From Patagioenas fasciata (taxonomy: Eukaryota; Chordata; Aves; Columbiformes; Columbidae), in NCBI RefSeq assembly GCF_037038585.1, contig NC_092560.1, positions 62,500,049 through 62,564,048 of the forward strand: DNA of 64,000 nucleotides, given 5' to 3'. The notes under the pieces are model-generated. The model was not told the DNA's origin. It worked only from the letters and a program-made list of their open reading frames with translations, and ran no database searches. Positions 10,401-20,000 of this stretch are shown here, in pieces. Positions within the stretch are counted from its first letter, which is position 1. Every line of letters starts with the position of its first letter. A program made the translations under genes and the position numbers.

Positions 10401-12881
10401 GGGTAAGGTTTGGCTTTTTTCTGAAACTGCTGAAGTCTATCAGCTATACCCTGTATCATATTACAACACTGTATGTAATCCTCAGAACTCATTCTCTGCA
10501 TTAAGAGTATGTCTTTTGAAAACACAATATTGTTCCTTTGTGAAGTAGCTGTTCTAACACTCGATTGATCAAATTTGGGACTGTGAACCCATGGTACTGC
10601 CAGGGTTCTGGCCACTCCACAAACGGATGCCTCCCCCTCAGCAAATTGTCTTAGTCGTGCCGGTCCTGGAGCTGGGCTGCAGGCAGGTTGCTCATGGTTC
10701 CTCACCTAACACACGTGCAACGCAAGGTGACAACTCGAAGAACCAGGGACAGTCTTGAGTGACAGCTGGATCCCTGGTGCTGCAGCACAGCTACACTTCA
10801 CTGGCTCCTGTTCATGTCAGTAATGTGGCAAAACTGGCCCGACCCCTGTGATTACAGCTCCTCCAAAGCAGGGGGATGGACTCGCTGACCTCTCAAGTCC
10901 TGTTCACATGTACTTCCCTAAACTTCCTTACCATGGTCTACACTATTTGTTTCGTGTCCCCAGCTGGCCAGCTGCATTTCACACACATTGTAGCCCCTTT
11001 AAGGCAAAGGGATCACCCTACCAACAATAACACTCCTGAAAACAATCCTTCTAAAAACACTTTCTGTATGACAACCACTGCTTGGCTCTCTAAACTGTGT
11101 TTTGGAAGGTGGCGAATAAGGCAAGCCAGCTATTTGTTTAATGTCTCCAAGCCAGAGGAGGAGAGAGGTTTGCCAAGCTTTATTATGGTGGATGGCAAGC
11201 AAGAACTGAGCCTCCAGCTGGTATTGTACTTTTTTGCCTTCCTTGGAGATAAGGTGGAGGAATAGAAGTAACTGGATCCCACATGTTCAATTTAATGACA
11301 CTAATTGTATCAGCCATTTCAGAAAATTAGCAAATGGTTAGTGGTAATGTTGTCTGACATTTCAGTATGATCTCTAGGTTTATGCGGGCCAGATTCCTCC
11401 AACTCTCATTTAACTGAGCATTACACAGACAGGTGGTTCCACAGAGTTTACTCCTCCCACAGCAGGGAGCTGCTGGAGGGATGTCTGTGTGGGATCCACT
11501 CCAGAGGTGGTGGGTGCATCCCTCGGGAGGGGAAGCTCAGCTCAGGTTTTGGGCACAAAGCACTCTGCATGTTACTGGTGCCAAGTGAACAGAGCTCTCT
11601 CCTGCTTCCGCACATGAAGGACTGCTGTGCCCTTCAGCAACGGCATGCACATTTTTTAAACACAATAAACATCCAGAAATGCAGGCCAGACCCAAACCTC
11701 ACTCATCACAAATTAATTTTGGAAGTGAACTTTAAAGCGCCTTTAGCTCTCAGTAAGATTTTTGCTGTGTGGATTCCAATCGAGCAGTGGAAAAATAATT
11801 GAGAATTTTTGGCGCTGTATTTTAACAAATCAAAGGAGCCCAGGACTTGGGATAAGTGTGTTTCTTTACTTGTAAATATAAATCAACACAACTTTCTCTC
11901 CTCACGCATGTATGCTAACAGCCTTTCAGTTATTATAACCGTTTGCAACACCAGATAAACAGGAGTCTGTCCTACAGGCACAGTCTAGCAGGAGAAAAGA
12001 CCAACGGTGCGAGTGGTGGAAAAGAGGAAGGGTTTCACAAATTTACTCACCACCAGGGGAATGGAGCAGATGACCACCACCAGGGAAGTGGCAATGAGCA
12101 GAATAACCATCTGGATCTCTGCTCCAGCCATCCGACGGAAGCTCCGGCGTCTGCGAAAGTCAGATAAACGGCTGGAGGTGGTGTCTGTCCCCAAGGACGT
12201 GCGTCGCATGAACTGGCGGTGCATGCGAATGAGGGCCACACACACCAGGATGTTGCAGATGACAGTGACCATGATTAGGAAGGAGCTGAAGCCGGCGTAC
12301 ATGTAGGAATATGCCGCATGAGTGGCCTTCTTTGTTCGCCAGTCTATGAAACACCAAGTGTAAGGGTACTGCAAGGTAGATTTGCCAAGCCCCATGCTGG
12401 GGAGGGCACAGAACAGGACGTTAGAAGCATAGATGGCAAAGAGCGTGAGCCCTGCCAGCTTCTTGTCTACGTAATGATTGTAGAAATAGGCATGGTTGAT
12501 GGCCAGGTACCTCTCTATAGACATGGCACAGATAATGCTGAGGCCAGAGAGTCCAAAGAAGAGAAGGATGAAGGAGCTGTACTCACACAGTGCAGCTCCT
12601 CCCGGCCAGCGGTTCTGCAGGTAAGTGGCAATAGTGACTGGACTCACCAGGCAGGTCCCCAAGAGATCAGTTACTGCCAGCCCGCAGACCAGAGTGTAGA
12701 AAGTGGTCTCCTTCTGCTCCTTCCTGGACTTGCAGAGCACCACGATGGCTATGAGGTTGCCCACGACGCCAAAGATGAACATGACGGTGGGGATGGTGGG
12801 GGGCTTTCCGCCCTCCGCCCCGCTGGCAGTCCCGTTGGCAGAGCTGTTTGCAGGTGGCATGATGGTGGGGTTGAAGGACAT
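3897..12881 (-). CDS. PTGER4: Prostaglandin E2 receptor EP4 (spliced, two coding exons)
   Basis: This is a class A G-protein-coupled receptor of the plasma membrane that binds prostaglandin E2 and mainly raises cAMP through Gs. Joining 12881-12051 to 4490-3897 gives 474 aa; human EP4 is 488 aa from memory. Visible features are N-glycosylation sites N12 and N16, and TM1 near residues 31-52 with GNLIAIVVL. D72 lies in TM2. C99 and C177 form the probable extracellular disulfide. The DRY variant ERY is at 123-125, and the prostanoid-receptor ECL2 signature QYPYTWCFIDW at 171-181. R304 in TM7 is equivalent to the arginine that contacts the ligand carboxylate. DPW at 313-315 replaces NPxxY. A long Ser/Thr-rich tail ends in LSEKCI. 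The ATG at 12881 is chosen because it aligns with the mammalian start and no ATG was seen in frame just upstream; the upstream GTG at 12890 is ignored. The third intracellular loop is about 19 residues shorter than in human. Identity is very secure. Confidence 0.97.
6421..6840. promoter_or_regulatory. Intronic CpG island in PTGER4
   Basis: About 420 bp of GC-rich, CpG-rich DNA stand alone in an AT-rich intron. It contains a CTCF-like site (6614-6627), an AP-1 site TGACTCA (6705-6711) and homeobox-type TTAATTAAG cores near 6548. The open frames across it on both strands are typical of GC-rich DNA and show no domain. It may be an alternative promoter, an enhancer or an insulator. Function is inferred from composition and motifs only. 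Confidence 0.6.
6614..6627 (+). promoter_or_regulatory. CTCF-like binding site
   Basis: CCGCTAGGTGGCAG matches the vertebrate CTCF core (CCASYAGRKGGCRS) at every position except G for A at the third. It lies in the intronic CpG island, where such sites are often unmethylated and bound. Orientation is plus, as written in the core above. Occupancy is not shown by sequence. Confidence 0.6.
10281..10310 (+). repeat. (GT)n microsatellite
   Basis: Fifteen GT-type units with one interruption (GTAT), directly preceded by a run of T. It is a likely length-polymorphic simple repeat in the PTGER4 intron. Confidence 0.95.
10373..10705 (-). other. Unexplained 110-codon open frame in the PTGER4 intron
   Basis: The minus-strand frame ends in a helical, charged stretch (IQGIADRLQQFQKKAKPY) and contains PWVHSPKFDQ. 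Composition looks protein-like rather than like translated simple repeat. No family is recognised. On the transcript strand a CA repeat and a short A run lie about 65 nt past the stop, as might be seen in a decayed retrocopy. A CAG just before the PWVH segment could be a splice acceptor for an alternative exon of PTGER4. Chance cannot be excluded at this length. Confidence 0.2.
10868..10905 (+). repeat. Possible CR1 LINE 3'-end fragment
   Basis: GGGGGATGGACTCGCTGACC followed by TCTCAAGTCC resembles the conserved CR1 3' block (GGTTGGACTAGATGACCTCT). No terminal repeat units follow, so this is a short, diverged remnant at best. Confidence 0.3.
12051..12881 (-). CDS. PTGER4: PTGER4 coding exon 1 (gene exon 2): N-terminus to TM6
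   Basis: The exon holds 277 codons from the ATG to the end of TM6, closing with SIPLV. The donor reads CTGGTG|GTGAGT, with the exon ending at 12051 and the intron starting at 12050, in phase 0. An intron at the end of TM6 is characteristic of prostanoid receptor genes. The open frame runs 21 codons into the intron, which is intronic read-through and not part of the protein. The basic segment RRRRSFRR at 243-250 sits at the TM6 base. Confidence 0.97.
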
Positions 12882-12898
12882 GATGCCCACGCTGCTGC
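12882..12898 (-). promoter_or_regulatory. PTGER4: PTGER4 5'UTR stub and probable intron 1 splice acceptor
   Basis: On the minus strand a long pyrimidine-rich tract (plus 12899-12960) ends in CTCACCAG at 12898, and 16 nt of CAGCAGCGTGGGCATC lead into the ATG. In mammalian PTGER4 the first exon is non-coding and an intron interrupts the 5'UTR shortly before the ATG, so the arrangement fits. The matching donor in the CpG island could not be fixed. Confidence 0.6.
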
Positions 12899-13046
12899 TG
12901 GTGAGTCGAGCGAAAGTAAGAGTGGGTCCGAAAAGAAAAAGAAGAGTAGAGGAGGGGAGCAGATAGTTTAGCGTGAAAATAAAAATTAAAATGAGGGAGG
13001 AAAAAAAATAATAGTGAGGTTTAGTTGAAAAAAGAAAAAAAAAAAA

Positions 13047-14060
13047 CTTCTAAAAAGGAGGTGAAGCGGGGTGCCGTCCGGCAGCGACCGCCCGCAGCCG
13101 GGGCAGCCGAGGCCGCCTCTTCCTGCCGCTACTCTCCCCGCGCAGACCGCAGCGCTCCGCCGCCCAGCCCGGAGGGGGATCGGGGCGGCCCGAGCGCGGA
13201 GCCGAGCGGAGCCGCCTTCACCGCCTCTCGCCCCGACGCCGGGGAGAGCTCAGCACGGCGCTGGGGCGGCCCTGGGCGGGAAGGAGGCGGCACCAGGTGC
13301 CCCCGGGATCGGCGCGGGAAGGTGCCGGAGCGCGGTGGCCGCCGCTCATCGCCTCCCGCCGGCCGGCGCGGCGGTGCGGTGCGGGTCGCGGGGCCGTCTA
13401 ACTCCCCGCGGCGCTCCCGCCGAGTTTCGTCGCAGAGGGCGGAGGCGGCCGGGGCAGCTCCCGCCGCTGCTCCCCGCCCTCTCGCCCCATTGGCCGTGGC
13501 GCAGAGGGCAGGTTGCGCGGGGCCGGGCGCGGGCACCTCCGCCCCGGGCCGCCCGAAGGGCGAGGCGGCGGCAGCGGAAGAAAGGGGGTGAGGGAACGGC
13601 GAGCACCTCCCGCGCAGCGGGCACCTGCTTGGCCGTCTGCTGCTTCGCGGCCCGGAGGCACCGTGTGCCCCACTCGGCCCGTCCCTGTGCGTTAGTGGGT
13701 GGGAGCGGGGCCTCCTCGCACCATCCATGGACGGGCGTTGTGGGGGAGCCGTGTTCACCGAGGCGCCGGCCTGGCGCAGGTCCCGGGCCTGCGGGGTTCC
13801 CGGGCGCCGCCGGCCACGGGCAGGGGGTGAGCTGGTTCCCCCGCGGGCCCCCGGGGAGAGAGGGAGCCGATGCCCCGGAGCCTTCCGCCGGCTGCCGAGT
13901 CACCCGCGGCAGCGCCCGTTTGTTACAGGGATAAGCGGAGTCGCAGCGAGGTGACAGCCCGGAGCACGACGGCTGCAGCGGCCGCTCGTATCAGTCGAGC
14001 AGGGCCGGCGGCTGGCGCTGCCGGGAGCGGATCTCCTGATGCGCTGCTTCTATCTGGCCT
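13047..14060 (-). promoter_or_regulatory. PTGER4: CpG island promoter and non-coding first exon region of PTGER4
   Basis: About 1 kb of very GC-rich, CpG-dense DNA starts about 165 bp upstream of the PTGER4 ATG. It is the only such block next to the gene and should contain its TATA-less promoter and non-coding exon 1. Several long open frames cross it on both strands (up to 287 codons). They overlap each other, are made of Arg, Pro, Ala and Gly, and are composition artefacts. CpG-island promoters often fire in both directions; see the strand-asymmetry finding for a possible rightward transcript. Confidence 0.8.
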
Positions 14061-17000
14061 CTCGTCAGTGAGGTTACTGAACACAGGAAGGGTGTGTGTT
14101 CCTTCGAAGGATGTGTTTGTGTGTTTGTTTCAACAACTTGTTTTACCTTGACGGTGAAACTGCCACATATGAATTGGAAATAGGGTTACACTTGCTGGCA
14201 GAGCATCAAGATTAGTTCAGCCTTCAGCCAGGCTGATGGAGGGACAGCAGCCACATTTATGGGATGCCTGCGTGGTGGCTTGCACCCAGGCAGTGATGGT
14301 GGTGGAGTCTCTAGTCCAGATACATCCACAGAACCTACCACCACAATAGGTACATACATGGGTGTTTCTGCGGGAGGTGAAAGTAATAGTGATCTATGCT
14401 AACGCTGTTGGGTCAGCAGTGAATCTTCATACTGGATCTGATACCCAGGTCTAGCTGATTTAACGCCCTTTCTAATACAGTAGGTGACATTGGTTGCTAT
14501 GAGGGACACAAGACCTGTGCCCTAAGGGTGACATTTATATCCTTACAAGAATCTCTTCTCTGACATTAAGGCAACATATATTTCGAAAGTCTGATCTTTT
14601 CCAGTCTTACTGTCCTCCACCCTCTCCTTTTTTAAGCCTGTGAAAGTGATGTCTGTGGATTTACATGCATTCAGTAAAGTCACAATAATGTGACATACTG
14701 ATAGCAAAAGTGCTGACAGAACAACATACATGAAGAAGAACAAATGTGCACTGTGGGAAAGGGTTTCAGTTTTCAATGCTGTGTGAACAGACATGAAAAA
14801 AAAAAGCATTTTTTAAATTTGATCAGCTTTTTAATGTTGTTGTCTAATTGCTTCGAAATCTAAAATGCAGTTTTAGAAAAAATAATTGATTTTGAAATAA
14901 CGCATACATAGATAAATGATAGTATTGTGGCAGTCCGGTCTGCCCAGGAAAAATAGAACTTTTAAAATGTTTTGCTAGTTTTAACAGCTCTCTATCTTTT
15001 ACAAAATTTGAGAATCGTTCTGTCACAAGCACAGAGCTGCATGTGGGAGTAGAGGTTGCTTAGTTAGATTTGCCTAATTGTCAGAAGCAAATTATAAGCA
15101 CTTCAAATACTTTCAAAAGAAAGCACAGCACAAAGGTTGTTTTTTCTTATCTTCTAAACAGCTTTCTGTTCCAGGAAAGCTGACCCAGGTGGAGAGAAAG
15201 CTCTGGATTCAGGTGGTGTAATTGCACAAGATTTCTCAACAGTCGTTGCCTACACTGAGACTTTGGTGCTCTGACATTGGAGGCCATAATATGGGATTAA
15301 GTTAACACAGGTGCAGCAGCCATTTCTAGTGTAAGAAAATAATTATCTTGCTTCCCTGAAGTGATTCAAATTTTCTTAATGACTAAGGGCAGAGGAAATT
15401 ATGTATGTTTTTGTGTTTCTGTGTGTTTTTTTTCTCTTATTTTCTTACCCACAGATCCAGTCTTGGGAGCTCTTTTGACCATCTCATAACAGACTCCATG
15501 TCCTCAGAAGTCTCAGTGTATAGTAGAGGGTGCTCATGTCCTTCTGTGGGTACATATACACATGTATGTACATGAAGGACTGAACAGTATTTTTCATTCT
15601 ATGACGTCTGTGTTATAATGGATACATCTAAGGAAATAATTAAAAATACAGAGCAGCCAGGAAAATCAGTGAAAAAACAACAGAAGTATAGTTTTGAGTG
15701 CAAGGATATTAAGATCAGTTTTGTGAAGTAGTTCTTTAATTAGTATAATAGAAATCAGCCACAGACTTGTGGAGGATGTGAGCTTATTGTATCTACCCAT
15801 TGTGTGAAACTTTTAGAGTTATTAGAAAAGAATCAGTAAATTTTAGGAGTTTCCCTTTGATCTGATGGTTCTGATAACTAGAACTCCTAGTCAAGATGAA
15901 AAGTATGATCACACAAAAGCCTTAGTCTTCAGAGCAATGAAGACACTTAAAGTGGAACTGAAAAACTGAAGAAATTCCACTTGCACCCTGAGTAGTCATG
16001 CTGTCATAGCAACAATGTTACACGTTGTAGCATTGAGTAACCAGTGGAAAACTTCTGCTTGTGTGAAAACCACTTAGGTGCTAAGTCAAAAATATAATGT
16101 AGAAAAATAGAAATCTTCGGAGTTACAATCATTCATGGAAAAAAAACCTAATTAATATGAAAAATACTAGATAAGAAAACATGCACACTGAAAGTTATTA
16201 GGATAAACTTTTACTTGCCTCAGAGTAAACTTTTTCTGATTTTAATGTTGTCACAATTTCTAAAAGATTAATAGTGAAATACATGAATCAACTACTATAG
16301 GTTGATTAAATGAGCTTCTATAACCAACTATGGTCATATTTCTAGCTTGGTGAAATATTTAAATTACAATACTTGATGTTGTTTTTTCTTCTTCCAAGGC
16401 TCATATTTATTCAGCGTGTCTCAGCTGCCATGTGATGTTGCTTATAAAGCTCCTTTAGCCAGCTGATGTGTCCAAAACCTTACCTGTGTTGCTCAGAGGC
16501 AGCCGGAATATGGACAAATGAACTACGCAAAGCTCTCTAAGGTATATGTAACCGTGATTTTAGCACGCAAATGCCCATGTAGGCATGTGAATTGGTGGCT
16601 ATTTTCTAGAGGTGCTCTGCTGGCCTCCACTTACGAAGTAGCTATGTGTTCAGCTGGCAGTAAAAGTGGCTATACAGCTGATTTTGTAAACTTTGGACTG
16701 AGCTCTTAACGTGTTGCAGGTCTGAAAAACATCTTGCATGATGAAGTCAGATTAAATATCTGAAATTCAGTAACATTTTTGACTTACTTGACATGGGTCA
16801 ATCTTTCTGTGGTGGGAAGTTTAGCTGTGGGAAAACTTTCTTGTTGCCTTTTTTGCTTAATTTTTGTTTAGCTGTCATGCTTTTGACAAATAAAGTTTTT
16901 CAGGAAAGCAAACAAACAAACATTAGACTAAATACTGTCTGTATGCCAAAATAAAATCATTATTAGTAGACAATGGAAAGAGACTGGATCAAATGTTACA

Positions 17001-20000
17001 TAATAATCTTTAATTAATCAGTAGAAAAGCAAAAATATGCAAGGAGTAAGCTGAAAAAATCTGTGAAAGGAAGTAGGCAATTCTGTAATATAATTTGAAT
17101 AGAAGTAACATTGGAAGTAGATAAGTTTATATTTTTAAGCCTATAATATTTTCCTGCCCACATATTTTCATATAAAATCATCACAGACAGTAACAGTATT
17201 AAATTTATTTTAAAAGTTCTAGTTATTACTAGTATTACTAGCAATATTAGTAGCACTTCTGGCACATTTCTGTTGTACCTGATAAGACATCTTGATGAAC
17301 AGGGGATTTTGCTGGGCGGGGGAAGTCTCTGGGGAGTGAGAGCAGCCCCGTCGTGTCCTGTCCCTGTGCTTCTCACTGTGTGACTGTCTGGGACAGAGCT
17401 GCAAATGCCCCTGCCAGGGGACCTGACGCTGTGCTGGCGTGCAAGGCACCTCTGCTGCCCCGTAGGACAAGAAACACAGATCTGTAATTCACTCCACAGT
17501 CATGTGTTCCATGTTAGTCAATCACGCTACTGCAGTTTGAGGGATTTTTCCTGTTTAAACAATGCTGTTAATATTTGTTGTACACTGACTTTTTCCTCTG
17601 TGATACCATTTGTCGCTGCAGCGATAGGTAGTTTTATTTTAGCAGTTAGGAAGCCTACACTAATGGTTAAAATGCTTTTAAGTTTGCAAGTTTGTTTGTT
17701 TTTTCCAGCCCATTTCTTTGCAGCACTATAAATTAAGATAGCTTCTTCCTCAACTCTTGCTTATACTGTTTTTTTCAGTTTTGTGGGTTAATGCTGCATT
17801 TTTGTTTGTTTGTTTGTTGTTGTTTTTTTTTTTTTCAGTTTGGCAGTTCTTTCTTACCTTTCAGAGGCCAACAGCATAAAAGGGAAGTTCATAGAAGAGC
17901 AGGAAGAATTATGTGTCAACATATTTTCATATTTTGGAGTGCTTAAAATAATTTTGGCTATTTCAGGTCTTACCTGATGAGTTACAAGTAACAAGTTACA
18001 GTAGCTAAGTCAGACCTTATGCAGAAAAAAGAAAAAGTTATTAATTAAATTTGTCTTGGGCACAAACTGTGGCACCTTCACTTAAGTAAACTAATATCTT
18101 TTTAAAACGCTTGCTAGATTGGTTTTACTGGGAGCGTCCGAATAAATTTTGTAAATATTAGGAAATGTTTGCATTGTTTTGGCTTTCTGCAGTTGGCTGC
18201 GTGTGGTGGTTCATTTTGTTGTGACAAGGTACTGTACCAACAGCTGTGGTGGAAGCTGAAACACCCCAGCACTGCACAGGAAATTGTCATCTGTCAGGTC
18301 CTATTCTACCCGATATGTTCTGCAGGTTTTCCGTGAGAGATGTGAAGACTGAACACTCTGTCCGAGGATCCTGGCTGTAACTCTGTGATGGTATCAGTGT
18401 GATAGAAATTTCAACCAAGTGGCAAGCTTCCTTCTGCTGTTTTTTGTGTGTTTTTTTTTTTTTTTCTGGAGGTGTGATAACAGGACTGGGGACTGCGTTA
18501 GACAGACATATTCTGTAGCTTTGAAAAAAGAATTGAAGCTGAGCATTTCTGTTTGAAAGCCGAAGCTTTTATCAAGTGTACTTTTATCAGGCTCTTTACC
18601 AAAGACACCTGTGATTAAGTCAGTGGACCTGTGATTTTTGCAGCCAAATTAACAGCCATGGAAGTGGCTTAACCCATGATACGGTTTTGTAACATTCCTT
18701 TCTTTGTTGTCATACTTGGCTTTGTTTTTTTTTTTTCAACACATCCTTGTAAAATAAACTGAAGTTTCTCTGGAAAATGCACTACCTCTGTACAAGTTGT
18801 GTTCTCTGTTTCGGTCCTGGTGAAGCACTCCTAGAAGATTGTCAGTAATTTTGCGGTGAAATTTGATTTTTTTTTGTGAAGATACCTAGAACATCTTAGG
18901 AAAGAAGGCAGAATCCTTTATAGTACATGCTGAGACTGTATGCTACCTCTGCAGCATTAAGGCTGGCTTGGGCATGTGATTTGAGGCTAGGTGTGAGTTA
19001 TGATCAGCTGAAAGTTTAATAGAACTTTCTTCTTGTACTATCCTGCCCATGTGGAGTTGGGTTTGAAAGTGCTTCCAGCTGTCAGAATGGATTAACAATT
19101 AGTAGTGCAATGCAACAGCTCTTCCATTGCCTGGTGGAAGAATTCTAATAAATGCTGGGACTGAGCAATTTGGGAAAGATTTTTCCTTTTTATAAGTACT
19201 TGCCATTGCAATTATTTGGAAAGTTCTTGTGTGCTATGCAGCTACTGTATGTAATCAAATCTTGCATGGAGTGAATTAGATCACATTAAGCTTTGAATTC
19301 TGAAAGATCCAGGACCAAAAAAAATAATACAAACCAACAAGCGACTGGATACTATCTGTAAATCAGAAACTTGGTTCTTAGAAAAAGCTACTTATGCTCA
19401 TTGGAAAAAGGCTAATTTTGTGGGAATGATTCGTGTAGTAGGTCAGTTATCTTTGAGAGGACACTGGTTGCAAAATCATTTGAATAAACCCAGCTTTAGT
19501 AAGCCTGCAGCAAACGATAAGCTATATTCGCAGCTGAGTGCTTTTAAAAAGGTTTGTGAGAGGTCTTTAAGGAAATGTTTTATTTTCTGTAAATTCTCTG
19601 TTATTCCAGCAGAGGGTAGTTTATCCTCTAGGAAGCTAGGTGTGTTGAAGGCATGATCAGGAAAGGTAACATAATGATTCCCATTTAGTTTTATTTGAGA
19701 TAGGGCAATAAAAATTAACTTCAACTGACTGACCTCATCAGATTAACAAATGCTGAAAAACATACCGCTAGGCTACAATATGTTCTTAGGCTGGAACTGG
19801 AAAAGACAGCCAAGTTCAACAGTAGTCCTGTTACCAAGTGCTTCATTTGTCCTTTAAGAATTACTGCAGTTTACTTATGCTGGGAACAGTTGCATTATCA
19901 GCCTGATACTTAAGAGCTACTTAACTTTCATTTGTTAGCTAGTAAAGCAGATACAACATGAAACATTTTTTATGCAACATGCATAGAATTGCTGTATCTG

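Larger units (their letters stand above)
4491..12050 (-). other. PTGER4: PTGER4 intron between TM6 and TM7 exons
   Basis: This 7,560-bp intron has a GTGAGT donor at 12050 and a TAG acceptor at 4491. It is mostly AT-rich unique sequence with poly-T tracts at 5726-5741 and 7306-7340 and a GT microsatellite. Notable contents, listed separately, are a CpG island with a CTCF-like site at 6.42-6.84 kb and an unexplained open frame at 10.37-10.71 kb. I saw no other host gene inside it. Confidence 0.93.

Noticed and set aside
12882-12890. In-frame GTG nine bases upstream of the PTGER4 ATG as an alternative start
   Set aside because: The ATG at 12881 aligns with the start used in mammals, and GTG initiation is rare in vertebrates.
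12318-12971. 217-codon plus-strand open frame and an 87-codon companion
   Set aside because: They are antisense shadows of the PTGER4 coding exon, where codon composition on the real strand keeps the opposite strand open.
13025-13934. Overlapping long open frames (188, 287, 209 and 185 codons) on both strands
   Set aside because: They lie in the CpG island, overlap in several frames and are made of Arg, Pro, Ala and Gly. High GC content removes stop codons by chance.
19606-19618. CCAGCAGAGGGTA resembling a CTCF core
   Set aside because: A T replaces the conserved C in the GGC part of the motif, and it lies in plain AT-rich sequence.
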